From: Sordariomycetes sp. S80-01Y
Lineage: Eukaryota; Ascomycota; Sordariomycetes
Assembly: GCA_037042185.1 (NCBI GenBank)
Contig: JAXQJY010000033.1
Span: 248,001 to 312,000 of the forward strand
Direction of reading: 5' to 3'
DNA length: 64,000 nt
The notes under the pieces are model-generated. The model worked only from the letters and a program-made list of their open reading frames with translations. It was not told where the DNA came from and did no database searches. Of the stretch, positions 11,465-24,700 are shown piece by piece (positions within the stretch are counted from its first letter, which is position 1; every line of letters begins with the position of its first letter). The position numbers and the translations under genes were made by a program.

Positions 11465-12473
11465 GGGGTCTTCGACGAGATGATCGCATGGAATTGGAGT
11501 TTTGGTTCAGGCATGTTCTTTGAATAGGAGGGACGATACCAAGACGGAGCATTATTAGCATCTTTGGCGTTGTTGGATTACCATGATTGCGCGACTCGTC
11601 GCTGGCCAGGAGTTTAGGAGCACACTTTATAGTTTACAGCAAGCACAGCATTGCCTCTCCAGCAAAACAAGAATTTCAGACAACTTTCCTCAATCCTCCC
11701 GTCTTCTTCGTCCGTTCTTTCACTGAACCAAGCAAGGTCACATCATGAACCCAGACTCAGCGATGACTGTACAGCCCAAACAATGCATCGGTCCAGCGCT
11801 CGGACGTGTAAGTATTTCCGACATGGAGCTCCGAACGGGCGCGCCCCCACCGTGAATCGGAGCGCCGAGTCGGAACCCTCACCGGCATCTCACGGCAACT
11901 AGTTACCGAGGGGCTCCTCCACGGCGGGTTACTCCGCGCGATGGCACCGGAAGTTAATGTCCCGACGCCCTCTCATCGAGCCTCTGCCTCTCAAGCATTG
12001 ATGGCTGATAGCCTGGCTTCAGAGCTGCGACAATGGGTGTGATTTTACAACAGAGTACCTAGTTAGTTCGCAGCGTGGGAAGTACGGTGGTTTTGGTCGT
12101 TGGGACCGGACATAGACCGGACAACAGAGCTGGATTCTTGAACCAGAGCCTTTTCGCAACTCCCAAAATGGGAACCGGGCAGTGGAGACTGGGGGAGGAC
12201 GACGCACCGATTCTCGGCGGTTGGGATCGAGAGATTGCAGCATCCTTTAAAGGCGGCCTTGTGCCCGTTGCATCGGCCCCAGCCATCCTGTGGTTTTGCA
12301 CGTCCCTGTCCAGTAGCGTTGCATATAATAGTAATGCTATCTTACCTTTTCACTTAGTTGAAGTCGTAGATTTTGCTCCATCGTAACCAAAAGCTTCGAT
12401 TGTTACCTTTCATGCGTCCAGAAAGCGGCCGTCACTTCACGCATCCCGAGCCCTCAGAGCCGCGTCCACCCAG
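11465..12473. other. Intergenic region between cdt1 and the MFS gene
   Basis: About 1 kb, tandem arrangement, holding the cdt1 3' end and the MFS transporter promoter. Short overlapping frames only; nothing recognisable. Confidence 0.45.
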
Positions 12474-14175
12474 ATGAAGGCCGTAGCGGAACCGAGCAAG
12501 GAACATGGCTCGTCCAACGAGGACAGCCATCACGATGACGACGCCGTCGAGACTGAATCCATAAGACCAGCCCCTCCGCGCGGCAGCACCTCCGCGCCCG
12601 GCGACCTCTACCGCGCCGGCTCCCACGTCTCGCACCACGACACCCTCGAACCGCCTTCGCACCCTCAGCATGACCAGTATCATGAGGCCGGTGACGAGGT
12701 CTACGACCGCCTCACCAAGGGTCGCAAGATCATCATCGTTGCAGTTCTCAGCTTCTGCGCCTTCCTGAGCCCGGTGAGCAGTACGAGCGTGCTGGCGGCG
12801 ACGCCCGAGGTCGCGCGCGAGTATGGTACCACGGGGAGCGTCATCAATTTGAGCAACGCGGCCTACATGGCCTTGATGGGTTTGAGTCCCATCGTCTGGG
12901 GCCCCATGAGTCAGGTTTTCGGACGGAGGCCGGTGAGTTGACCCTCTTTCAGCTATCAAGCGGTCGAACCTTGCTGACGGAGACTAGATCACTCTGATCA
13001 CGGCTGTTGCGTTCTTGCTGCTGAGTTTAGGGACGGCACTGGCGCCAAATTTGGCCGCCTTCTTCGTCTTTCGCGCGGTGTCGGCCTTCGAGGGAACGGC
13101 CTTCATCCTCATCGGCGCAGCCTGCCTGGGCGACATCTACCGTCCCACCGAGCGCGGGACGGCCATGGGTTGGTTCATGTCCGGCACGCTCATCGGGCCT
13201 GCCTTTGGTCCATTCCTGGGCGGAATTATCGTCACATTCTCCTCGTGGCGGACAATCTTCTGGCTCCAGACGGCCCTTGCCGGCACCGGTCTACTCGGTG
13301 TCTTCTTCCTCGTGCCAGAGACGATCCACCGGAAGAAGATAGCTGACCTTGAGGGCTTGCCCAAGAAGGAGCGGACGCGCCGGGTGTTGAGTATGATCAA
13401 TCCACTGCGCGTTTTGAGATGGTTCAAGTACTTGAATCTCTGTCTCGTTGCCGGTGTTAGTTCGAGTCTGGTCTGGAACATGTACTCCTTGCTCACGCCG
13501 ATTCGATACGTCCTGAACCCGAGATTCAATCTCGAGACACCGCTGCTGTCCGGTCTGTTCTATCTCGCGCCAGGGTGCGGCTACCTCCTAGGGACATTCG
13601 GCGGTGGTCGCTGGGCAGACTGGACAGTCAAGCGCTGGATACGCAAGAGAGGTGTCCGTGTGCCCGAGGATCGCCTCCGCTCCGCAATGCCCTTCGTGGG
13701 CTTCCTCATGCCCGGCTGCATTCTCATATACGGATGGACAGTCGACCAGGAAAAGGGCGGCATACCCGTTCCCGTCATCGTCCTGTTCTTGCAAGGGGTG
13801 GGACAGCTCTTCTGCTTCCCCTCTCTGAACACGTACTGCCTTGACGTGATACCGGGACGGGGGGCGGAAGTTGCAGCTGCGAACTTCTTCGTGAGATATT
13901 TGGCCGGCTGTCTAGGGTCAGCTGTCGTGCTGCCCATTGTCCAGAGCATTGGGGTTGGCTGGTTTTCGACGATAAGCTCTGCTTTGATGGTGTTGAGTGC
14001 AGTAGGCATGTGGATTGGGATCCAGAGGGGCGGGAAGTGGACTGAGAAGGTGCCGCTCGTTGATGGGGGAAATGGTCGTCCAGCGGAGGAGGCTGTCGAG
14101 GAGACAGGTGGAAGTTCTCCTGAGGACGGAGAAGACCACAATCGGGGGAAGGGTGAGGCCAAGGAACATGTGTAG
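12474..14175 (+). CDS. MFS drug:H+ antiporter (DHA1-type)
   Basis: Predicted plasma-membrane transporter of small molecules driven by proton exchange. Exons 12474-12932 and 12988-14175 are joined across a 55 bp intron (GTGAGT...CTAG), giving 548 residues. About 85 hydrophilic residues (acidic HHDDDA stretch) precede the first helix, which begins at KIIIVAVLSFCAFLS. The MFS signature loop between helices 2 and 3 reads WGPMSQVFGRRP, and helix 5 carries the antiporter motif C, IGPAFGPFLGG, which points to the 12-helix DHA1 group (relatives: yeast Aqr1/Qdr type). A long charged loop follows helix 6 (PETIHRKK onward). The C-terminal ~45 residues are cytosolic and acidic. Substrate cannot be read from sequence; multidrug, amine or acid export are typical in this group. 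Confidence 0.85.
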
Positions 14176-17100
14176 TTTAGGCGATTGGGGATCAAGGTGT
14201 TTTCCCACATTAAATGATAGATACCCCTGAGACGCAAAGAGTGCGCTCACAAAACGTAACTCGTTTCCCATGTCTGCTGATCCTTTAATTCGTGGTTCCC
14301 AGCTGTCGTTGCCGTATTTCAATGGGTTACCCAGGCCTTCGGGTTTCGGGCCATGCCAAACCAGGTGTTGGACTTGATGTTTAGTGAAGAGTCGTTAGAT
14401 GGCCTCTCCCGTTCTGAAGCCTGTGTGGCCATCGATCAACAGTTTTATAGCCACCTTTAAGCCATTTTGAGTCGGGATTCCAGCCTTTGATATTCAAGAC
14501 TGCCTACAGAGCACGCCTAAGCACTCCCACCCACTGGTTAGCAGTCTTGAGCGTAAGCTTGTCGAGCATCACCATCAATTCCGTGCTGCAGGGTAAGCGT
14601 TGAAGAGGACCCGAGCCTGTACTCGGGCAGTCCCAAAGGGGAAATGTCTCGCGTGCCCACTGCAGTAACCCGTCCCGCAACCGCCAATGGCACTCAGGTC
14701 CAGTCAGGGAATGTCTTAGCTTCGAGAATTGACAGGTCGCGGGTCTCCCTTCGCTATCCTTTCTCCGCAGACGCCGTTTCGGCTTCGTGGGTGTCTAGCT
14801 GTCGTTGCTAATCTTCAGCAGAGCCATGGCGTGCTGAGCTTGGCAGCATGGCAATCCGAACTGTTGCAGGTGTGAAGAGCTTTTGGTGCAGGGCAACCCT
14901 GTCCCAAGATCTGACCTTCATTTCGCATCGGGATTCTCCAAATTTCAGACTCTGCGTGCTAATCAATTAGCCCCGAAGACCCCCAGAAGCCGGTGATAGA
15001 CATGTCGAGGGACTCCTGGGTCAAATAGTCCAAGATCTCCCTGGGCCCCCATCAATTATTGGCACCGAAGGGATAGACGCCATCATAAGTATTGATCGCC
15101 AATTGAGAGGCCGCCGTGACGATCCCTTGCGGTCCGCCTCAGATTTGTGCCAAAAAGGGGTCCAAGTTCCTCGCAGTGCTGGTGTGAACGTGCACGTTTC
15201 ACCTCATGCCGATGGGCATGACGGAGGAGTGCAGGGTGCCATTGATAAGTGATTGCAGAGGCCGGCTTGACAGTGAAAGATTGTCTCTGGGGCACAGCTG
15301 CATACGTGCGCGCCGTCTGCCTCAGCCGGTTGCTTGGTGTGAGATGAGACGCGGACAGGTCGGGTATCGCTCCAACGGGCCATCGGTCAAAGATGCCAAG
15401 TCGATTCATGACTTCGCTGTCTGCGTAATAATACCAGGGTTATCGTAGTCGAGTTCGCTTGGGACAAGATATGTGCTGTTGGGCCAGAAATACGAGGTCG
15501 ACATCCACACCACAAATATTTGACCAGGGTCTACGGGTGTCTTCCGCTGCTGCGGCTAGGGTGGTGCGCACTGAAAGCAACAGGCCCCTTCGTCCCGTAT
15601 TGGCGCCGGTGGTTCTCCCATGACGGCACCGGGACTGCCGATCCTCGAGCACTTGGCGAACGGCTGGGAGCATTCCTAACCCTTGGGTAGGTGGTGAGGA
15701 TATGCTTCCGGCGAATTAGCAGAGACACGCAATAGCGACTGACATGCGGCCATTGCGCGATTCGCGCCTGCGTGTTATGAATCTGCTCCCTACATCGCAC
15801 TCCAGTGGTATGCGTGCGCGCAAACCGTGGCTGAGGAATTTGGAGCTTCAGAGACGACTGGCGGGCCGCGTGTCATGGCGCTAACAAGGTGGTTGCTTTG
15901 GAGGACCCCTCAAATCCGCACCGTGCATAGCCTCGCGGGTGTAGGTGGGCGATTCGGGGTTGAAGCTGCGTCGTAGAACCGGATCGCCTGGGATGGTATT
16001 CAAAGACTCCTTCTCGAAGGGTTCAAGCCCCAGTCTCCCTGAGCCCTCCCTGAGCTATAGCGTGGACCTAAATCAGTCAAGCTTAATCTGATATTTATCT
16101 GCCGTAACTTGGAAAGGGAGGTTATTGCCAATTCCTGTACCATCGCCTGGCGCTCTCACTTCTCTGACAGGCACCGCTAGTCCCGAAGCGGGAAGGTCAG
16201 GACAAGCCTCAACCGAGTGGGCGCCAGAGTGCGAGCACAAGGAGTGATTGAGGTCTCTGCACCCAGGCGGTGACAGATTATGAACGCGGGTCGATTGTTG
16301 GGCAGCGGGCGGAGGGGAGGCGAGGAAAACGGCCAGCTCCCTCGATAGCGGAATGGACGTTCGACCTCGTATGCTATTTACCTTGGCAGCTGGGTGCTGG
16401 ACAACGTACTAGGCGCGCATGGATGGTCTCGGAAACCCATATAAGGACAGGTGGTCAGCGATGGCACCGGAAACGCAGATACAGTCAGCGACGTGCATAC
16501 ATTTGAAGCGTCATAGCGTCATACTACGCACTCCGTATGGAGCAGTTCGTTCCCAGAGATTAGCAGGCACTATCTCAAGTGTCGAGCGTCGAGCGTTGCC
16601 GGATACCACCAAGATTGGCACCCCCTCCCTCCTGCCTCAGCTGCCGCTGCCGCAGCCGCCTGCACTGGCATTACGAGTTCAGGCTCCTGTCTCGACAATC
16701 TGCTCCAGCACAATCATCGCTGGATCCGATCCAACTCGACCTCTCCTTTCTCCCCTTCAATCTTTCTTTCTTCCCTTTTCCAATAGAAGCAGCTCATTCT
16801 GCTCCCGGGCGCCTCTTCCTCCCTCGAATAGCGGGCCCCTTGTCTTACTTGCACCTCAACGCTGCCTCCGCGAACGTTTGGCATCGGACGTTGCCAGCCC
16901 CTATAGCCTCCAAGGACCCCCCTCCTGCAACTGTGACGCCTTTCTGCCGCAACCTCTGCGCTTCAACGTCCTCGCTCACCACCACCTCAATTATCTTAAC
17001 GGCAACAACGCCTGTCTGTACCTACGGCAGCTGCTCATTATCCGTCCTTCAAGCGACCTCTCGGCATCTGACGGGCTTGATCAGCAAGACTCCTCGACCT

Positions 17101-17804
17101 CAACCCGCGAAAGCTACGCGACAACTGCACCCTTGGTATTCGACAAACTTTCTGGCATCAGACTTGCACGGCCAGCAAAAAGTCAGCCAAGCCAGCCTCG
17201 ACGAGCCTCCAGTCCACGCGCCTCCACCCGCACTTTCGCATAGCCAGTTCTCGGCGGGCCTGCGGGTTCCCAACTGCCAAGCCCTGCACCGCCTGTCGCT
17301 ACATTCGGACCACTCAACCGCTGCTTCCGGCTAGTGGTCTCGGCCCCCGACGAATCCTTCCCCTCTCCGTCCTCCCCCACGTGCAGCGAAATTGGCCTTT
17401 GCACCAATTTCGGCCCTGTGCCTGGACTGTCATTTCTCGGCTGCGCCTCGCGCCCTGTCAAAATCTCAATTTAGGGGTTGCTGACAGTGACTCCTGAGGC
17501 GCTTTTCCCGCCGTGGTCCGCCAACCCGCCTGGCCTGTGCCTCTGTGCCCCCCCGACCCGAACCCTTTCATTTTGCATCCCTTGGATTCCTCACTTTCCG
17601 GTCGTTACTCCCCCTTATCGCTTCTTTGGTTGTGTGGCGGATCGGTTCCTCGTTCAATAACGATCACCACCTGGTTGCTTGTCTCGTCTTGTCTCTCCCT
17701 CGACCTCCCACCGACCCTCCCCTCGACGCGATTCGACGCGCCTCGCCTCCCGCCGAGCACCGCCCAAGATAGCAATGCTCCGTCTGTGACGGCGCGCATT
17801 GCAG
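14176..17804. other. 3.6 kb gene-poor stretch and C/T-rich leader of the DUF3405 gene
   Basis: The first 2.2 kb shows only short frames and no recognised protein or RNA. From about 16560 to 17800 the plus strand is C/T-rich and poor in stop codons; two plus-strand frames stay open for over 700 bases at once (16419-17243 and 16579-17334). Simultaneous openness in overlapping frames, with Ser/Pro/Leu-rich translations, suggests a long untranslated leader or promoter and not coding sequence. Confidence 0.45.
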
Positions 17805-20335
17805 ATGTCTCCCAACATGAGCAGTCGGTCGAGCTCTCATGCCTCGAACAGACACGATGACCCCTTATTACCGTTCGGTGCAAGCGGCCCGGGCTTCGAT
17901 AAGCCCTCGCTTCAGTTGCGAGTGCGCTCGGTCCTGTCGCGGAACCTTGTTAGACGAGTCCTGTTATGGGTCGTGGCCAGCCTTGTGCTCGTCTCCATCT
18001 TCTTGTACACCAAGACGCCTGTAAGCATCTACGATGTAGCCGCATCCCATCATCAGGGCCAATCTGAGTCACCCGGGGAGGGCCACCCAGTGGTGTCGGG
18101 AGAGAAGCAGTCTCCTGCCGATGCCAAGGTCGAGTCTCCCGCCCAAGGCGACGGCCACAAGCCAGACCCAAAAGAGACTACCGAGGCTCCCGAGGCTTCT
18201 AAGCAGACTCAGGAGCCCCAGTCTCAGCCCGACCAAGCCGGCGACGAGGGCGATGATGGACTGTCCGAGCTTGACAAGCAAGGCGGCCTCGTCCTCGAAG
18301 TCCCTGGTGACGAGGAGGAAGACCAGTCAAAAGATGATGATGGAGATTCCTTGGGTCCTGAGGATCAAGAGGCTAAGAAGCAGTACCAGGAAGATATAAA
18401 AAGGAATCCGTGGCTCAAGTTCAAGCAGTTAGTGCCCCTTACCCCCAGCTAAAACGGCTGTGTCACACTAACTTCTCTAGCCTTGATGGTTACTACCATG
18501 GCATCAAGACCATTGTCAACAAGACCGACCACATCCCCGAGTACCCCAATCCTGAGGTCACAGACGCCCCGCTGCCTGAGCCGAAGTGGAATCTCGACAT
18601 TCCCAAGGCCAAGCCCTACAGCCCCTATGACTTCGGCGCAGACCAGGTTCAGGAATGTTTCCTCGACGCCAACAACACCGTTCCAGCGCCAGACATTTTC
18701 GCGTATGACGGTGTCCCACAACACTTCCCCGACCCTGTCATGGGATCGTACAGTGTTATGGGGATGAGGGATGATGTGTGCTTCGATCGTTTCGGTCGCT
18801 ACGGCCCGTACGGACTCGGCTACTCTAAGAACAAGGGCGGCTCTGGCGTAGGACAGGATACCGAGCACATCGACACCGAGTACATCTGGGAAAAGTCTGG
18901 TCAAATCGACTATACCGATGTGGATTGGATGGATGCTCAAGAGCGCTGCTACGAGGCCAACAAGCAGCGGTTCAAGCAGATCGACTCTGAGACCGAGGAG
19001 TTGGAAGCATCTGCCACCAAGATGGGTCGCACAGCCGTCGTCATACGCTCCTACACAGGCTTCAAGTGGACCGAGCACGCTATCCTGAACTTCCGCGCCC
19101 TCATCAATGAGCTGTCGCTGAAGTCTGGTGGCGAGATGGTTGTTCACATGCTGGTGCAGGTCAGAGACACCGACGTCCCAATTTGGTCCGACGATGTCAC
19201 CGTCCAGAGGCTCCTCGACGCCAACGTCCCCCCGGAGTTCCATGGACTTGTCACTCTTTGGTCAGAGCCGCAGATGAGGCTGTACTACCCGGGCAAATTC
19301 GACGACGCATACTCGAACCCTAGCGGTCGCGACATCCACGGCGTCTACCGAAGCGGACATTTCCCTCTGCAGATCTTTGCCATGCAGCACCCCGAGTACG
19401 AGCACTTCTGGAACTGGGAGATGGACATGCGCTTCCTCGGCAGTTACTACGAGCTGTTCCACCGAATGGGCGAGTGGGCAAAGACAGAAGCTCGCCCCAT
19501 GATTTGGGAGCGCGCCGCTCGATACTACATTCCCTCCTACCACGGTACCTGGGAGGAGTTCAGCAGAATCGTGCAGCAGGATACTGTCCGCTCCGGTTTG
19601 TCGACGCCATTCGGTCCTCTGAAATTCTCGGGTAGGAAGTCCCTGCGCTTCGAGGCTAAGGGGCAGTCCGTCATGCCCGAGAACTGCGACGCGCACTCGG
19701 ACCGTAGCCAGTGTGGTGTTGGCGAGGACGCCGACATCATCACCCTGAACCCTATCTTCGACACCGACCAGTCAGGGTGGTTCTTTGGCTTGGACGCGGT
19801 AGGCTACGGCTCGACACCGCCACCTCGCCGCGCAGCTATCATCACCGCGTCGCGCATCAGCCGCCGTCTACTAATGGCCATGCATGAGGAAGTCTGGAGG
19901 CATCATCACACCATGTTCTCCGAGATGTTCCCCGCCAGCGTTGCCTTCCACCACGGCTTCAAGGCTGTGTTCGCCCCGCACCCAATCTACCTTGACCGCG
20001 CGTGGTACCCCATCGGCTCGTCACAAGACGCCGCCTTCAACGGCGGCCGCGACCACTCCACCTCTGGCCACGGCAGCCCGTTCGATATCGCGAACGAGCA
20101 CAACCACAAGGGCTCGAGTTGGTACTTCAACAGCGAGTTCTCCGGCCTCTTCTGGCGGCGATGGCTCGGATACGTCCAGAAAGACGGTCGCGGCAAGTGG
20201 GGCGGTCGCGTCAACGACGGAGAAGACCACGGTGGCAAAGAAGAAGAAGAGAGCGAGGCGAGTAGCGGCCGCCTCTGCTCAAGAAGCATGGTGCTACACC
20301 CCATCAAATTCGAGCATCCGACCGACCCACGATAA
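17805..20335 (+). CDS. DUF3405 family type II membrane protein
   Basis: Fungal protein of unknown function; members are often suspected to be Golgi glycosyltransferase-like enzymes, which I cannot prove here. Exons 17805-18427 and 18481-20335 are joined across a 53 bp intron (GTTAGT...TCTAG), restoring KFKHLDGYYHG; 825 residues. One membrane segment at about 52-69 (VLLWVVASLVLVSIFLY) after a basic N-terminus predicts a lumenal body. Residues ~75-200 are an acidic, Glu/Pro/Gln-rich stalk. The domain proper (about 210-800) has Trp/Tyr/His-rich blocks such as FWNWEMDMRFLGSYYELFHR, CGVGEDADIITLNP and SRISRRLLMAMHEEV. The DXD-like DMD of NWEMDMR could be a metal site. The initiator ATG at 17805 replaces a TTG two codons earlier. 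Confidence 0.8.
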
Positions 20336-21720
20336 CGAGCTCTTCCCATTGAAAAGAAAAGGATCACATGTTCTATCAGTTTTCGCACGTTCATGTCACA
20401 CAGCGACATTGGGGTTGGGACGACCAAATTTTTCTACTACAACTGGCTTTGCGTTACAGACACATGCTGCAGGGATACATCGGACGGCGATGAAGGCGTT
20501 TTTCTCATTGAACCATTCCTGGGCTGCTCGGCCGGAGCAAAAAGGGCGGCGTTGCTTCTTTTCAAGTTTATAATTTCCCCTTGTGTTCTTTAGTGTGGTG
20601 GGTGGACTGTTGTCGGAGTTTTGCTGCATCGACGAACGAAAGTAGGAAATACCTGAATGCTCAGCGCCTCAGAAGCAAGCAGCAAAACCACGCGAGGAGT
20701 GGGCGACGAAGGGTGGTCACAGGGCGAGTGTAGGATCAAGACGAGACTTATCATACGAGACAGACCACAGTCATGTACACATTCGCGACAATGTGCTATA
20801 AATCTAATAAGTGAACAGATTTCAACTTGCATCCCCAATGGTCCTTACGGAAGCACTGTGTGAAGTGGTCTATCGCGTTTGTTACGCCTCGTTCACCTGT
20901 CTGTTTACCGCGTACCCGTGACTATCCCGAGTGTGCTTGTTATAAAAGACTGCCGCTGCTGCTACTACTAGACTACCAAGTACTATACCGATTCAAGAGA
21001 AGAGACCGCCAGCATCAGGCGAACGCCAACGTGGCGCTCCGTTACGAAGACTGCAATCATCGAGCTAGCATCGAGTGACTCTATGTATGACTAAGCTCCA
21101 ATGCTCACCTTGACTCACCTTCACTTTCCTCTCCCTCCGACACAAGGTTAACAAGATCGTCAATTACAGGTATCTTGGCTAACACGACTTTGAGTATGCA
21201 CTGTATCACCATGTGGCCTTCGCCATTTCTTAGGATCCGGTTGGCCGCGCTAGAGCGTGCCCCCCGGCGACCAATGTTTGTCTGTATTTGCAGTGGCTTT
21301 TAGCCCACAAGTGCGACTTGACGAGAGTTTGCTTCTGAGGGAGCCGGCCATCAGAACCCAACTGCAGCTACATCATTACATGCAATTCCTCCAATTGACG
21401 ATTATTGTGAAGCGCCATTTGCCATCCCTTAATACAAATAACTCTTCGGTAAGGGAAGTCGGTCAAGGTAGGCCAGCAGGGTGAGGGTTGCTAGTGACCG
21501 CCTACCAGAATAGGGAAAATTGCCCCTCCCCCGAGGATCGGAGTGCGGCAGAATTCTTTTGCGGTGACACATCTTCTAGGCCCTTCATCTTCGAGCCAGT
21601 CCCTGTGTTCTATCTCAATTGGCACGAATCTTTCAAGACATTAGCTTGGAATATGATCCAGGGATACCTCTGCCCTTAGGCGCCTTCTCAACCAGCTTAG
21701 ATTTGGCAATAATTACCGCC
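20336..21720. other. Intergenic region upstream of the Lys2-like gene
   Basis: 1.4 kb. I searched it for the ~220-residue N-terminal domain usually present in Lys2 and found no matching frame; only short, biased ORFs occur. It contains the DUF3405 3' end and the reductase promoter. Confidence 0.5.
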
Positions 21721-24700
21721 ATGGGGCTTCCCGACCCAACCACCGACCTCGACTGGAGCGGCCATATCGGCGCCATCCACGAGATATTCCACAAGAATGC
21801 TTTGGAGAACCCCGACGCGCCGTGCGTGACCGAAACGGCCTCCTCCACCACGCCCGAGAGGAGATTTAGCTATAAGCAGATTTACGAGGCGTCCAACATC
21901 TTGGCCAACCAGCTCCATGAAGCTGGCATCACCAATGGCGATGTCGTAATGATCTTTGCCTACCGTTCCGTCGAACTCGTCATTGCCTTCATGGGAACTC
22001 TTGCTGCCGGCGCCACCATTACTGTCTTAGACCCGGCGTACCCTCCCGCGAGGCAGCAGATCTACCTTGAGGTCTCACAACCAAAGGCCCTGATTACGAT
22101 CGGCAGGGCCAGGGACGAGAACGGTGCTTTCGCGCCGCGTGTTCAGAACTACATCGACGAGGAACTAGCTCTCAAGATACGAGTCCCCGAGCTACGGATG
22201 AGCGATGATGGCCACATTACTGGTGGCGGGGTTGACGGGAAGGAAGTCTTTACCGACATCGAGAGCAAGGCATCAGCGCCTCCAGATGTTCTGGTTGGAC
22301 CGGACTCAACAAGTATCCTGAGTTTTACCAGTGGCACGACTTCTACACCCAAGTACGAGATCTAGCGGTCATGAACGTTGGACATTAGCTGACTATTTCT
22401 AGGGGCGTGTTGGGCAGACATTACAGCTTGGCCAAGTACTTCCCGTGGATGGCCAGAACCTTCAACTGGACCTCGGAAACAAAGTTCGCTTGTCTAAGGT
22501 AAAATCTATCAAAGCTGTTTCCTATTACAGCTCTGCTAACCACCTGATAGTGGTATTAGCCATGATCCTATCCAGCGAGACATCTTCAGTCCGATTTTCA
22601 TGGGCGGAGAGCTAATCATCCCTGCTCGCGAGAACATCGCCCACGAAAGGCTAGCTGAGTGGTTCCGTGACCACAAGCCTAACGCGGTCCACCTGACACC
22701 CGCCATGGGCCAAATCTTGTGCGGCGGTGCCAAGGCAGAGTTCCCATCACTGAAATGGGTTCTCTACGTGGGCGATATCCTGACCAAGAAGGATTGCGCC
22801 GCGCTCCGCAAGCTGGCGCCCAACGCGGAGATCTGCGCTGCATACGGTACCACCGAGACGAGCCGCAGCGTATCATACTACCACATCAAGAGCCACGCCG
22901 AAGATCCGAAGGCATTGGATAAGTTTGGAGATATTGTGCCTGCTGGAAAGGGCATCGAGAACGTTCAGCTCCTCGTAGTCCAGCGGGAGGATTTAACCAA
23001 GCTTTGCGGTGTAGGTGAGGTCGGTGAGATCATGCTGAGAGCGGCAGGGTTAGCTGAGATATGTTTCCCATTTCTTTTATGATGGATCCCTGCTAACATT
23101 TGATTTTACGGTTATCTAAATGACTTGGAGAAAACCAAGGAGAAGTTCCTTGACAACTGGTTCGTCGACAACCAGAAGTGGGTTGAGGCCGATAACAAAG
23201 TTGCCGATCCCGCCAACGAGCCCTGGAGAAAGTATTACAAAGGGCCGCGAGACAGGATCTACAGGACTGGCGACTTGGGGTACTATTTGGACGATTCTGG
23301 CAATTGCGCCATTACAGGCAGAGCTGATGATCAAGTCAAAGTACGTGGTTTCCGGATCGAGCTCAACGAAATCGATAGCAACTTGAGAGGACACTATTTG
23401 GTCCGCGAATGCAAGACGCTGCTCCGAAGAGATCGGAACGAAGAGCCAACACTGGTCAGCTACATTGTGCCTGAAGACCAGGAGTGGCTCAAGTGGCTGG
23501 CAGAGCACGGCGTCGAAGACACTGAGGAGCAGGGCACAGAGATCGGACCCGTCACCGTGTATTCCAAGCGCTACCGGCCGATGCAAACGGGGATCCGGGA
23601 TCATCTCAAGTCTCGGTTGCCAGTTCACGCTATTCCGACTTATTTCATCTTCCTCAAGAAGATGCCCCTGAACCCCAACGGCAAGGTTGACAGCCCGAAC
23701 TTGCCGTTCCCGGATGCGGCCCTGATCTCGGAAGAGGCTTCGGAGGAGGATCTGAAGAGATGGGAGACACTCAGCAGCACCGAAAAGGAAGTAGCGGAGC
23801 AGTGGGCAACACTGATCAATGGCTTGAACGCCAAGACTCTGCAGCCCGAGTCCGATTTCTTCGAAAGCGGTGGACACAGTCTGCTAGCCCAGCAGCTTCT
23901 TCTCAACGCCCGCAAGAATCTAGGGGCCAACGTGTCCATCAGCTCGCTGTACTCGAACTCAACCCTCAGGGGTCTTAGCGCGCAGATTGACCGCCTGCGT
24001 GAGGGCAAGGATGATTCCGGCGCGACGGAGGATGGCGAGGCTGCGTATGCCCAATCACTCGACAAGCTGCTCGGTACCCTCGATGCCAAGTATCAGACGG
24101 CGGACCCTGCGACACTCTCACCGGCAGGCAAGACGACCGTTTTTGTGACTGGCGCCACGGGATTCTTGGGCTCTTACATCGTTAAGGACTTGCTTGAGCG
24201 CGAGAACGTACACGTAATCGCTCATGTACGTGGAACGAAGGGTGTCCCGGCTGCCCTTGAGCGTCTCCAGAGGTCACTCCGCGGATACAGCGTATGGCAG
24301 GATTCCTGGGCCACCAGGCTCGATGCGGTTATCGGAGATCTGACACAGCCGCGCCTTGGACTTGACGATGACACATGGAAGAAGCTGGGCGACAGCGTCG
24401 ATGTGGTCATTCACAACGGCGCCCTCGTCCACTGGGTAAAGCAGTACAAGCATCTCGAGCGCAGCAATGTTCTATCCACAATCGATGCATTGCGACTTTG
24501 CAACCAAGGCAAGCCGAAGCTGTTCTCGTTCATCAGCTCGACAAGCGTTCTAGACACAGATCACTACATAGACCTGTCACACGCGCAAACCAGCACTGGA
24601 CAACACGCTGTCATGGAAGCTGACGACATGATGGGCAGCCGCGCCGGTCTCGGCACCGGCTACGGCCAGTCCAAGTGGGTGAGTAGCCTACACATAAGCC

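Noticed and set aside
16010-16045. GGTTCAAGCCC, which looks like a tRNA B box
   Set aside because: The five bases on either side of the loop do not pair and no acceptor stem can be drawn, so it is not a tRNA.
16419-17334. Two overlapping plus-strand frames of 274 and 251 codons
   Set aside because: Both are open at the same time over the same C/T-rich DNA, have Ser/Pro/Leu-rich translations, no known motif and sit directly upstream of the DUF3405 gene; best read as leader.
23049-23130. GT-AG alternative (GTTAGC to TTGGAG) for the third Lys2-like intron
   Set aside because: The join shifts the reading frame, meets a stop within a few codons and removes the conserved AEGYL block.
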